From Macrostomum hystrix (lineage: Eukaryota; Platyhelminthes; Macrostomidae), in contig CATNEN010000035.1 of NCBI GenBank assembly GCA_950097015.1, forward strand, positions 1,538,099 through 1,602,098: DNA of 64,000 nucleotides. Direction: 5' to 3'. How positions within the stretch are numbered: the stretch's first letter is position 1; every line of letters begins with the position of its first letter. The notes beneath the pieces were generated by a model. The model had not been told where the DNA came from, made no database searches, and saw nothing but the letters and a program-made list of their open reading frames with translations. Below, piece by piece: positions 44,315 through 54,200 of the stretch. The position numbers were made by a program, and so were the translations under genes.

Positions 44315-47300
44315 TCAGCGTCCTCGTCTCGTCCGATTGGCGGCCCAACCTTCTCGACAGTAGCGCATGGCGGTGGAGATGACTGGGTCCCTCGATGATT
44401 CCTTGGCTACGGCTGAGGCGTCAGCCGGCCGGATCTGCAGGCTCAGGACCTTGATCGCACAGACCATGTCGAAGTCGGCTGTGCTCTCCTCCCCGTCGAA
44501 GTCTAGGTCGTCTCCGACTGGCAGGCGACTCAGGGCGTCCGCATTTCCGTGACTCTTCGTCTGGCGGTACTCGATTTCGTAGGTGAAATTGTGGAGCAGG
44601 TTCGCCCAACGAGCCAGTCGGTTTGCCGCCATCACTGGTGTCTCCTTCTCGGGCCCGAATAGAGAAATCAACGGCTTATGGTCCGTGACCAGGATGAACT
44701 TGCGGTTGAACAAGTATTGGAAAAACTTCTTTAGGCCGAAGATGATTGAAAGGGCTTCCTTCTGAATCTGAGGATAGCGGCGCTGAGCATCCGTCAGAGA
44801 CTTTGAAGCGTTGGCGATCGGCCGCTCGCTACCATCCGGGTAGCGGTGGAACAGGACGGCGCCGATCCCGACGTTGGATGCGTCGCAGGAGAGCCCGAGA
44901 GGGAGGTCGGCATTGTAGTGGACCAGCACGTTGTCCGACGAGAGCTCCTCCTTGATCTGTTCGAAGGCCCGCTGCTCCGCGTCGCCCCATGTCCATGGTG
45001 CGTCCTTCCTGGTGAGTCGGTACAGCGGCTCAGAGATCGTGGCCATGCTTGGCGGCAGAAACTTTGCGTAGAACTGGACCGAGCCGAGGAATGACCGGAG
45101 GCTGGACACGTCCTTTGGTGGAGGCATTTCGCGGACAGCGTCCACCTTGGTTCCCTTGGCGATGCCTTCTTTCGACAGTACATAGCCAAGGTACTCGATG
45201 CTGGGCATGGCGAATTTGCACTTCTCCCGTCGGCAGCGAAGTCCCTTGTCAGAAAGGCGTTGGAAAAGCCGGCGTAGGTTTGCGAGATGCTCATCAGCGG
45301 TCGCGCCGCCGACCAGGTAGTCGTCCAAGTAGAAAACGACTCCGGGCAGATCACCGGCTACCATTTCCATGATGAACTGGAACTCACCCACTGCAGACTT
45401 CGGGCCGAAAGCGAGCCGCTTCTGAAGAAGCACACCCCGGTGGGTGCTCAGTGCCAGGCGCCTCTGACTCATCGGTCCCAACTCGATCTGGTTGTAGGCG
45501 TCGGCCAGATCTACCTTTGAGAAGCAGTAGCTGCCTCCCAGCTTCTGTAGCAGTTCCTCTGGGAGGGGCAGCGGGTGACGGTTGTCTTCCAGCTGCGGGT
45601 TGATAGTGCACGAGTAGTCTCCGCAGACTCGCAGTTTCGGCTGCTCTGAGCCGGTCGAGGGCTTTCGCACGGGGACCACGGGCGTCCCGTAGTCATTGAA
45701 GTCAGTAGGCTCCCAGATGCCTCTCCTGATGCCCTCGTCGTAGGCGCGCTCGAGCTCCTCGCGGATGGCGAAGGGGACAGGCCTAGCCTTCCGGAACACC
45801 GGCTTTGCATCCGGGTTAAACTGCAACTCGAGCTTGAAGTCCTTGAGGCAACCCAGCTCGTCCTTCCACAGGTCCGGGAATTCGTCGCAAAGATTTCGGC
45901 AGGCCTTTTGAAGAGCCTCGTCCGGCAGCAGGTGGTCAAACACTGCGTTGACTTCTTGAATGGCGCTGGCAGCGCCGAGCAGTTTGTCGACGGAGATTCC
46001 CAACAGCTTCGTGGCGGTCCGGCCGAGTAGATTCAAGCCGGGCACCTGTGTGACGATGTACTGGATGTCGTGCTCAGGAGCTGAGCCAGGCAATGTCGTT
46101 TTCCCGACGAAGGTACCTAGTACAGGTAAGTCGTGTCGGCTGGCGGACTCGTAGCGTGACATCGCTACTTCGAGCGGCGGCGTCCCCAGCTTCTTCCAGA
46201 ATGACTCTGTGATGAAGCTGCCGTTTGTCGCAGTGTCGACCTCGATGGCGAGAGCCTTGCCTTGGATGTGGATCGACACTTCCAGCTTAGGCAGGTCGTC
46301 CTCGGTTCGGGCTACAGCATGTACAAGCACATGCTCCTCGACCTGTTTCACTGGCTTCTTGAAGTTCGCCGCAAGGGCAGATCCTTTGGCCTTGGAACGG
46401 CAGACAGATTCTAGGTGACCCACCTTTTTGCAGTGCCGGCAGGTCGCGTCTTTGAATCGGCAATCGTTTGCCCGATGGTTCTTCGCTCCGCAGCGGTAGC
46501 ACGAACCAGACGCAGAGTCAGTAGTAGACCTGGAAGCAGTAGAATCTGTCGTAAATTTCGCCGAAGTGGCTCCGGGTCGCCGAACCTTCTGCTTAACCTT
46601 GTTAACGGGGCTGGATTTGTCGCCGTAAACCGTCTCCTTGGCGACTCGGGCGGCTTCCTCTGTCTCGATGGCGATCTCGACAGCCCGGGCGAACGTGAGC
46701 TCTTCCACCTTTAATTTGAACAAAGCTTTGAGTACTGCTTCGTTCCTCACTGAGCAGATGAAACGCGTGCGCAGCGCCTCGTCCAGTGGATCTTTGATGG
46801 AAGAGAAATCGCAGGTGGTTGCGTCCTGGCGGATTCTCGCAGCCAGTTCCTGGATCGTCTCACCCGGTTTCCGCCGCATGTCGCTCCAGAACCGGAAACG
46901 CTCCCGCACGATGAAGCGCTTGGTGTCATACTGTTCTTCCATGAACTTCTCAATCTCGTCCATAGTGAGCGTGTTGATCTCCTTCCGCGGCGTCTGCTGC
47001 GCTGCCAAGTTTGAGAGAAGCTTGTAGACAGACGGAGACTGGTTCGTCAGGAACACCTGAGCCTTCTTGTCGTCGGGTATGGAGTTCGCGCCCGTGAAGG
47101 TGCAGAATCTGGCCAAGTAGTCGGGCCAGAGCTCGGACGTGGCGTCGAATGGCGAGAAACCCGGAGTCGACGTCGTCACATGTGTCGGCAAAGCTGCAGC
47201 CTGGGACTGGTCCGCTGCAGGCTTTAGAGACCGAATGAGGTCGAGCATCATCTGCCGGTCAGCGTTCCGCTGTTGTCGTTCTTCTTCCATCTGCTGCCGT

Positions 47301-47341
47301 AGGAGGCTGATTATATCCTCGTCTTGCATCGTTTCGGGCAT
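44315..47341 (-). CDS. Gag-Pol polyprotein of the gypsy element (Gag-PR-RT-RNase H)
   Basis: One 1008-codon frame with no Gag/Pol frameshift. It starts at 47341, about 75 bp after the primer-binding site. Residues 1-270 are a capsid-like Gag with a coiled N-terminus. Two CCHC knuckles follow at about 281-294 (CYRCGAKNHRANDC) and 301-314 (CRHCKKVGHLESVC). The protease-like segment has its aspartate near 369 in VDTATNGSF, with Ala instead of the usual Gly. Reverse transcriptase carries YLDD at 671-674, and RNase H shows SCDASNVGIG (Asp about 820) and TDHKPLISLFG. The frame stops early at 44315, just before integrase, because of an indel. Function: particle assembly and copying of element RNA to DNA. 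Confidence 0.95.
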   Translation of the reverse strand: MPETMQDEDIISLLRQQMEEERQQRNADRQMMLDLIRSLKPAADQSQAAALPTHVTTSTPGFSPFDATSELWPDYLARFCTFTGANSIPDDKKAQVFLTNQSPSVYKLLSNLAAQQTPRKEINTLTMDEIEKFMEEQYDTKRFIVRERFRFWSDMRRKPGETIQELAARIRQDATTCDFSSIKDPLDEALRTRFICSVRNEAVLKALFKLKVEELTFARAVEIAIETEEAARVAKETVYGDKSSPVNKVKQKVRRPGATSAKFTTDSTASRSTTDSASGSCYRCGAKNHRANDCRFKDATCRHCKKVGHLESVCRSKAKGSALAANFKKPVKQVEEHVLVHAVARTEDDLPKLEVSIHIQGKALAIEVDTATNGSFITESFWKKLGTPPLEVAMSRYESASRHDLPVLGTFVGKTTLPGSAPEHDIQYIVTQVPGLNLLGRTATKLLGISVDKLLGAASAIQEVNAVFDHLLPDEALQKACRNLCDEFPDLWKDELGCLKDFKLELQFNPDAKPVFRKARPVPFAIREELERAYDEGIRRGIWEPTDFNDYGTPVVPVRKPSTGSEQPKLRVCGDYSCTINPQLEDNRHPLPLPEELLQKLGGSYCFSKVDLADAYNQIELGPMSQRRLALSTHRGVLLQKRLAFGPKSAVGEFQFIMEMVAGDLPGVVFYLDDYLVGGATADEHLANLRRLFQRLSDKGLRCRREKCKFAMPSIEYLGYVLSKEGIAKGTKVDAVREMPPPKDVSSLRSFLGSVQFYAKFLPPSMATISEPLYRLTRKDAPWTWGDAEQRAFEQIKEELSSDNVLVHYNADLPLGLSCDASNVGIGAVLFHRYPDGSERPIANASKSLTDAQRRYPQIQKEALSIIFGLKKFFQYLFNRKFILVTDHKPLISLFGPEKETPVMAANRLARWANLLHNFTYEIEYRQTKSHGNADALSRLPVGDDLDFDGEESTADFDMVCAIKVLSLQIRPADASAVAKESSRDPVISTAMRYCREGWAANRTRRGR

Positions 47342-47415
47342 GATTGTAGTAGCTTGATCCTTCGGTCAATAGTGACAGTCGTTGTAGATTAGACGTCCTC
47401 GAAGTTGATCAAGAT

Positions 47416-47431
47416 CCTGCTTGCGACGCCA
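47416..47431 (-). other. Primer-binding site of the gypsy element
   Basis: TGGCGTCGCAAGCAGG begins nine bases inside the 5' LTR on the minus strand. TGG complements a tRNA 3' CCA end. I did not assign the tRNA. Confidence 0.65.
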
Positions 47432-47609
47432 GAAAATCCCTGTTGTATTCTTGAAGTAACGAAGACAGAGATTCCGATTGTAGTGTTGGTAAATGTAAGT
47501 ATAGCGCCGAAAGGAGCACTCGGCAGTCGACTGGATAAGCGTGTATTTGTAACAGCAGTATTATTAAATACTGGAAAGGTCTTGAGTGTGTGCACCGCGC
47601 GGGGGTTTC

Positions 47610-47617
47610 TATTTATA
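47610..47617 (-). promoter_or_regulatory. TATA box (TATAAATA) in the 5' LTR
   Basis: Minus-strand TATAAATA about 155 bp into the LTR and about 20 bp downstream of the first heat-shock-type motif. The 3' LTR has the same box. Confidence 0.75.
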
Positions 47618-47634
47618 GCCTGGGGAGCGAGTGG

Positions 47635-47656
47635 GAGAACTTTCTAGAAAGTTCTC
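47635..47656. promoter_or_regulatory. Four-unit heat-shock element (22-bp palindrome) in the LTR
   Basis: A perfect 22-bp palindrome with GAA at 47637, TTC at 47642, GAA at 47647 and TTC at 47652: four alternating nGAAn units at exact 5-bp spacing, the consensus for heat shock factor (HSF) trimers. Identical in the other LTR at 42912-42933. Confidence 0.75.
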
Positions 47657-47683
47657 ATAGATAGCCCGCGGGGGAGGCGCAGA

Positions 47684-47696
47684 GAAGATTCTGGAA
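47684..47696. promoter_or_regulatory. Three-unit heat-shock element in the LTR
   Basis: GAAGATTCTGGAA: GAA, TTC, GAA at exact 5-bp spacing. Also present in the other LTR. Confidence 0.65.
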
Positions 47697-47722
47697 ACAA
47701 CAGAGTGTTATAACAAGTGGTA

Positions 47723-47735
47723 GAAAGTTCTAGAA
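47723..47735. promoter_or_regulatory. Three-unit heat-shock element in the LTR
   Basis: GAAAGTTCTAGAA: GAA, TTC, GAA at exact 5-bp spacing. Also present in the other LTR. Confidence 0.65.
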
Positions 47736-47772
47736 AACTATTTACGGAATTATCGTAACGAAACCCACAACA

Positions 47773-47777
47773 GGTAG
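47773..47777. repeat. Target-site duplication GGTAG, right flank
   Basis: Matches the 5-mer at 42713-42717. Confidence 0.92.
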
Positions 47778-48272
47778 ATTATCTAAACATCTGCAAAACT
47801 GAGGCTTCAGGGAGAGTGAAACTTCAGGGAGATTGAAACTTCATCGCAATGACTTCGCATCGAAATCGGTACAAACATCACGTGTTGCTGTATCTGCGTT
47901 CGGATGTGTTTGAGGCCGGAGCAGAGCAGAGTTGTTTTAACCCGGAAATTTATAACAATGTCATGTTACGACGCAAATCCACGCGAATTTAAATGCACAT
48001 CGTGTGGCCTTGTTCGAAGAAATCAGTGTCCTGTCCCCCAAAGTCAAAGTTGACGTATTTTGTTATCCGTTTTCTAAATTGAATTAAATTTAATTCAGTT
48101 TATTTCTCCAACTTCTTGTTATTAATTTTATTGGTAGAGTATATGACACTTATGCATGTCATACTGAGGCTCCCATTTGTACATTATTCAACTTTTTCAT
48201 CACAACTCAGAGTACAAGTTTGAACTACTTGCGGAGTAGACGTTTTCAGTATAAATTACCACTCTTTATCAG
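47778..48272. other. Intergenic region upstream of the transporter gene
   Basis: No exon recognised. The last bases, CTCTTTATCAG, look like a splice acceptor placed directly before the transporter ATG, so a 5' UTR intron or a trans-splice site is possible. Confidence 0.45.
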
Positions 48273-51200
48273 ATGTCACCTAATCCATTGAAAGATCAAC
48301 AATCTAACTCAGATATGAGACAATCCTTGCCAGTGCCAGCCATATTAAATGGTATTGATAATGGTGCACATGGTCATATAGAAAACTGTTCTAATCAGAA
48401 TGTAGAAGTCATTTCTAATTCAGCTTTGCCACATGTCAATGTAAGTACTTATTTATGTTTATGAGGTGAAATTTTTTAGTAGTATAGCTGGTTTGAAAAT
48501 TGGCAATGGCTAGGCCTAATTATATTATGCTAAGTCTACTAAGCTAGGAATAGTCAATAGACAGCTTGCTTTTTTGTTGCTGAACATTTCATCATGATTT
48601 TTTATCATATTCATAATAAATCATACTATTATATGCTTAAAAAACATACATTATTACAAGTAAATAATAGACCATGGCTATCTATAAATTGTCTAAATAT
48701 TTTCTTACTCCTCAAAGTGCAAAGAACTGTTGTTTTTGCATGAAAACTTAACTAAAGTTTTGCTTAACAGTGGTGCAACTAGGATTTTTTAGGGGGTGGA
48801 GAGGGGTGGACCAAGTGTGAATCATCCTAGATGAGTAGCAGATGGTTCAAAGGCCATTTTGGTTAAATATATATTTGGTCCCCTTTGCCTTGTTATCTTT
48901 TGGTTTCTTCTGCAGAAAGGGTTGGTTACCTCCCACCTAGTTGCACCAGTGTTGCTTAACTTCTGTTCTAATTATAGTTGACTATAATAAGTGATAAATG
49001 TAACTGCAAACTGAAAAAAAAGAGTTCAGTATACTTGAGAATGCTTTGTGCTTTGCAATCAATTAAACTGTAGAAAATGTTTCCTGCACTTCCATAAGTC
49101 CCCCAACTTGTATATGCCTGATATTATAAAAGGGGTGTCCCAAAATTTTCCTGAATTCCCTCAAAAGGTGCTTAAAGTTTCGCCAAAGTTCTCTGATACA
49201 AAATGCAAGATAAAAGCAAAACATTTATAGTAAAGATTTACATTTATAAAAATAGCTTGAATTGAAAAATATTGTATTTGCTTCCTAGTAACAAACATTT
49301 AAAGTTACTATTATTGCCCACATAACATTGTGGTAAGTAAAATATTCAGAAATTGTAGATGTGACTCCAACTTAAATATTTACCCACTATAAAATTTGAC
49401 TAAACTGCACGTTTTAAAAAAAAGTTTGTTACAATATTGTTGTTGTGCTCAGTATTTTTTTACTTTTATTTATCTTTTAAAGCACCATATTCAGCAATTT
49501 TCATTAATTTCAGCTTTTGTTTGGTTAGCCCTAAAAGATTATCTCATAAATTAACATTTTTAAGTTCTTTATATTTAAACCTTGACATATTTCTGCCACT
49601 AATTTGTTTTAGTTACTCATTAGTTTTAAGTATATTTGAACATTGGTTTCAAAATAAATACTTAAGTTCACATATGTTCTAATAAATAATTCGAACTCCA
49701 GAACTCTCAGTCAGAAGTCGATGCTCATAGTCTCCCTAGCTGAGATTCGAACTCCCGACCTCTCAGTCAGAAGCCGACGCTCATAGTCTCACTAGCTGAG
49801 ATTCGAACTCCCGACCTCTCAGTCAGAAGCCGACGCTCATAGTCTCACTAGCTGAGATTCGAACTCCAGACCTCTCAGTCAGAAGCCAATGCTCTAATCC
49901 TAGATAGGCATTAGGCTACAAGATACATTTTCTATCCTTCGTATATTTAAGAATAAAACTTTCTTTTCAATTTGTCGCTTACCAGACTCTAGACCCGCTA
50001 ATCAGTTCGGACCAGTCTGTGCTGTCGCCAGACGTTGTTGGCCCGGACGATCCTGCAAGCGGTGTCGGTGATGGCAGCTCGCTGACCATTGCCCGCCGAG
50101 TTCTCTACGGTTTAGCAGCGCCGCCGTCGGCCATGTGCGGCAATATTCTCGGCTTTCTCATGTCTGTCTATCTATTGGATGTGGCCAAGCTTACGCCAAG
50201 CCTAATTCTCACAATCTCCTTCACTGGACGATTCTGGGACGCAATATCTGATCCCATTGTTGGCTATCTGGTATCGCGGACTAATACTAGATTTGGCAAA
50301 TGCAGAATCTGGGTGCTAGCCTCCGCACCCTTCTGCGGCCTGTCATTCTTCTTGTTTTTTAATACACCCTATTGGAGCTCGCTCTATGGCCGTTTTGTCT
50401 ACTACTTTGCCATGTACCTCTGCTTCTGCACTTTTCTGACGGTAAGCGCCAGGAACATTTTCCTATTTAATACATTTCATAATTGAGTTCCTGTCTCCTT
50501 TTATGGTATATTAATCCTTATTTCCCTGGCCTCGCTTCAAATGACTAGCTGTTGACTAGCTGTTGACTAGCTGTTGACTAGCTGTTGACTAGCTGTTGAC
50601 TAGCTGTTGACTAGCTGTTGACTAGCTGTTGACTAGCTGTTGACTAGCTGTTGGCTAGCTGTTGACTAGCTGTTGACTAGCTGTTGACTAGCTGTTGACT
50701 AGTCACGCTTGTCATGCAAATCCTATTTATAGGATATTTGTATCATCGTCAGTGCTAAAGTACAAATTCGTCACCTGACCATTTTGTGTGCTTCCATAAA
50801 ATAGGCCCGTTAAAACTCCCCTTTCCATCTGCCCACACTTAATCCATTCTCCCTAATGTCACGTGACAAGTTCCCACTCGGGAAGTTTCTCTTTAGTAGG
50901 AATGCAAAAGTTTAGCAACTTTATTAGGCAAACTTATGTTTGCTTTTACAGTACATCTGCCAGACAAGAGTTAAGCTGCGATAAAAATTGATTCCTGAAA
51001 GACTGATACTCGTATATCCCATGAATGACCTACTTGTCATATAAATCACTGATTTATCCCATGAATAACTGATTGGTTCCATGAGTGACTGATTGGTTTC
51101 ACGAGTGACTGTTTGGTTTCACGAGTGACTGTTTGGTTTCACGAGTGACTGTTTGGTTTCACGAGTGACTGTTTGGTTTCACGAGTGACTGATTGGTTTC

Positions 51201-54200
51201 ACGAGTGACTGTTTGGTTTCACGAGTGACTGTTTGGTTTCACGAGTGACTGTTTGGTTTCACGAGTGACTGTTTGGTTTCACGAGTGACTGATTGGTTTC
51301 ACGAGTGACTGATTGGTTTCACGAGTGACTGATTGGTTTCACGAGTGACTGATTGGTTTCACGAGTGACTGTTTGGTTTCACGAGTGACTGTTTTGTTCC
51401 ATGAGTGACTGTTTGGTTTCACGAGTGACTGATTGGTTTCACGAGTGACTGATTGGTTTCACGAGTGACTGATTGGTTTCACGAGTGACTGATTGGTTTC
51501 ACGAGTGACTGATTGGTTTCACGAGTGACTGATTGGTTTCACGAGTGACTGATTGGTTTCACGAGTGACTGATTGGTTTCACGAGTGACTGTTTGGTTTC
51601 ACGAGTGACTGTTTGGTTTCACGAGTGACTGTTTGGTTTCACGAGTGACTGATTGGTTTCACGAGTGACTGATTGGTTTCACGAGTGACTGATTGGTTTC
51701 ACGAGTGACTGTTTGGTTTCACGAGTGACTGATTGGTTTCACGAGTGACTGATTGGTTTCACGAGTGACTGATTGGTTTCACGAGTGACTGATTGGTTTC
51801 ACGAGTGACTGTTTGGTTTCACGAGTGACTGATTGGTTTCACGAGTGACTGTTTGGTTTCACGAGTGACTGTTTGGTTCCATGAGTGACTGTTTTGTTCC
51901 ATGAGTGACTGTTTGGTTTCACGAGTGACTGATTGGTTTCACGAGTGACTGTTTGGTTTCACGAGTGACTGTTTGGTTTCACGAGTGACTGTTTGGTTCC
52001 ATGAGTGACTGATTGGTTCCATGAGTGACTGATTGGTTCCATCTTAAGACACGCCTTGCTAAACCTCATTTCTGACCTTACCAGATTCCTTACACATCCA
52101 TGACTATGCTCATTTCAGACCTACCACATTCCTTACACATCCATGACTATGTTCATATCGTCTCGATCTGCTGACCGTGACGCGGCGACAACATTTCGTA
52201 AGCAAATTAATGATTTTATATCTGTCCTGTACGCTGTAATTCTGCTTAGTGACAGATTTAGCTGTTGTCAAGACCTCGTAATTCCTTGTCAACGTATCCT
52301 AAAAAAGATTAGAATAATAGAATCCAATCAGCCATGTAGTAGTTAGTTCACATCTCGTGGTGCGATCAATGCTAACCCAGTCTGTCTGGGAGTGCTTGCG
52401 TTTGCTGGCCTGAATTCCTTCCCTCTGGGGATAAACTGTACACTACATCCTCTGTTAGCCCTCTCTCCCACGCGCGCACTCTGGTTCAGCCTTCACTCTC
52501 CCATCGGGAGATGCTTGAGTTCGCGCGAACCTTCCTAGTAGGACCTTTTTAGGGTCTAAGTGCGTAAGTGCGGCCACACCCTCTCATGGCGGCCCGCGCC
52601 ATTTTTGAAACTTGCACTAGGCCTATGAGATCTTGCTAGTTCTCCTATACTCACTATTGAGTTCATTCCTCCACTGTACTGTCATTATCTCACTATCTAT
52701 CGCCCTTCAAAGATTCCTATTGACTATTTGAGCCATTGTTGGGGACAGAGTTTTCTGTCTCTGTCCCAATTGTTTCTCACTAACTTTCACGCATTAGATG
52801 AGACTTTGTCGCCTACACACCTATGACCGAACTAATTTTTAGTGTAATTCTCAATACTACTTAAAGTAGAGACACACACATTTCTCATTCTTTACCTGGT
52901 AAAGTAATTTGGTTTTTTATAAGGTTACAACTCAAACCTGAGAACTTCTGAGTTCTCATCCTTGTCCGCAAAAATCTGACTAGCAAGCAATCCACTCATC
53001 ACAATGGCTAGACTAGCAATCCACTTATCTCAGTGGCTAGACTAGCAATCCACTCATCACAATGGCTAGACTAGCAATCCACTTATCTCAGTGGCTAGAC
53101 TAGCAATCCACTTATCTCAGTGGCTAGACTAGCAATCCACTTATCTCAGTGGCTAGACTAGCAATCCACTTATCTCAGTGGCTAGACTAGCAATACACTC
53201 ATCTCAGTGGCTAGACTAGCAATCCACTCTCATTTAAATGGCTAGACTAGCAATCCACTCATCTCAGTGGCTAGACTAGCAATCCACTCATCTCAGTGGC
53301 TAGACTAGCAATCCACTCTCATTTAAATGGATAGACTAGCAATCCACTCATCTCAGTGGCTAGACTAGCAATCCACTCTCATTTAAATGGCTAGACTAGC
53401 AATCCACTCATCTCAGTGGCTAGACTAGCAATCCACTTATCTCAGTGGCTAGACTAGCAATCCACTTATCTCAGTGGCTAGACTAGCAATCCACTTATCT
53501 CAGTGGCTAGACTAGCAATCCACTTATCTCAGTGGCTAGACTAGCAATACACTCATCTCAGTGGCTAGACTAGCAATCCACTTATCTCAGTGGCTAGACT
53601 AGCAATACACTCATCTCAGTGGCTAGACTAGCAATCCACTCTCATTTAAATGGCTAGACTAGCAATCCACTCATCTCAGTGGCTAGACTAGCAATCCACT
53701 TATCTCAGTGGCTAGACTAGCAATCCACTTATCTTAGTGGCTAGACTAGCAATCCACTTATCTCAGTGGCTAGACTAGCAATCCACTTATCTCAGTGGCT
53801 AGACTAGCAATCCACTTATCTCAGTGGCTAGACTAGCAATCCACTTATCTCAGTGGCTAGACTAGCAATACACTCATCTCAGTGGCTAGACTAGCAATCC
53901 ACTTATCTCAGTGGCTAGACTAGCAATACACTCATCTCAGTGGCTAGACTAGCAATCCACTCTCATTTAAATGGCTAGACTAGCAATCCACTCATCTCAG
54001 TGGCTAGACTAGCAATCCACTCATCTCAGTGGCTAGACTAGCAATCCACTCTCATTTAAATGGCTAGACTAGCAATCCACTCATCTCAGTGGCTAGACTA
54101 GCAATCCACTCTCATTTAAATGGCTAGACTAGCAATCCACTCATCTCAGTGGCTAGACTAGCAATCCACTTATCTCAGTGGCTAGACTAGCAATCCACTT

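Larger units (their letters stand above)
42718..47772 (-). mobile_element. Young Ty3/gypsy LTR retrotransposon
   Basis: A complete 5055-bp element on the minus strand. Two 332-bp LTRs (42718-43049 and 47441-47772) begin TGTTGT and end ACAACA, and I count two differences between them. It is flanked by a 5-bp GGTAG duplication. The primer-binding site is next to the right (5') LTR and a purine tract next to the left (3') LTR. Gene order is Gag zinc knuckles, protease, reverse transcriptase, RNase H, integrase, the Ty3/gypsy order. There is no envelope-like frame. LTR identity implies a recent insertion, yet the coding region shows two frame breaks. The LTRs contain heat-shock-element-like sequences (see findings). 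Confidence 0.97.
47441..47772 (-). repeat. 5' LTR of the gypsy element
   Basis: 332 bp. In element orientation the order is three heat-shock-type motifs, a TATA box, then the transcript start region. Same TG...CA ends as the 3' LTR. Confidence 0.95.

Noticed and set aside
49690-49920. Functional tRNA genes
   Set aside because: Modules lack complete acceptor stems and are 56-bp tandem fragments, so SINE-derived rather than tRNA genes.
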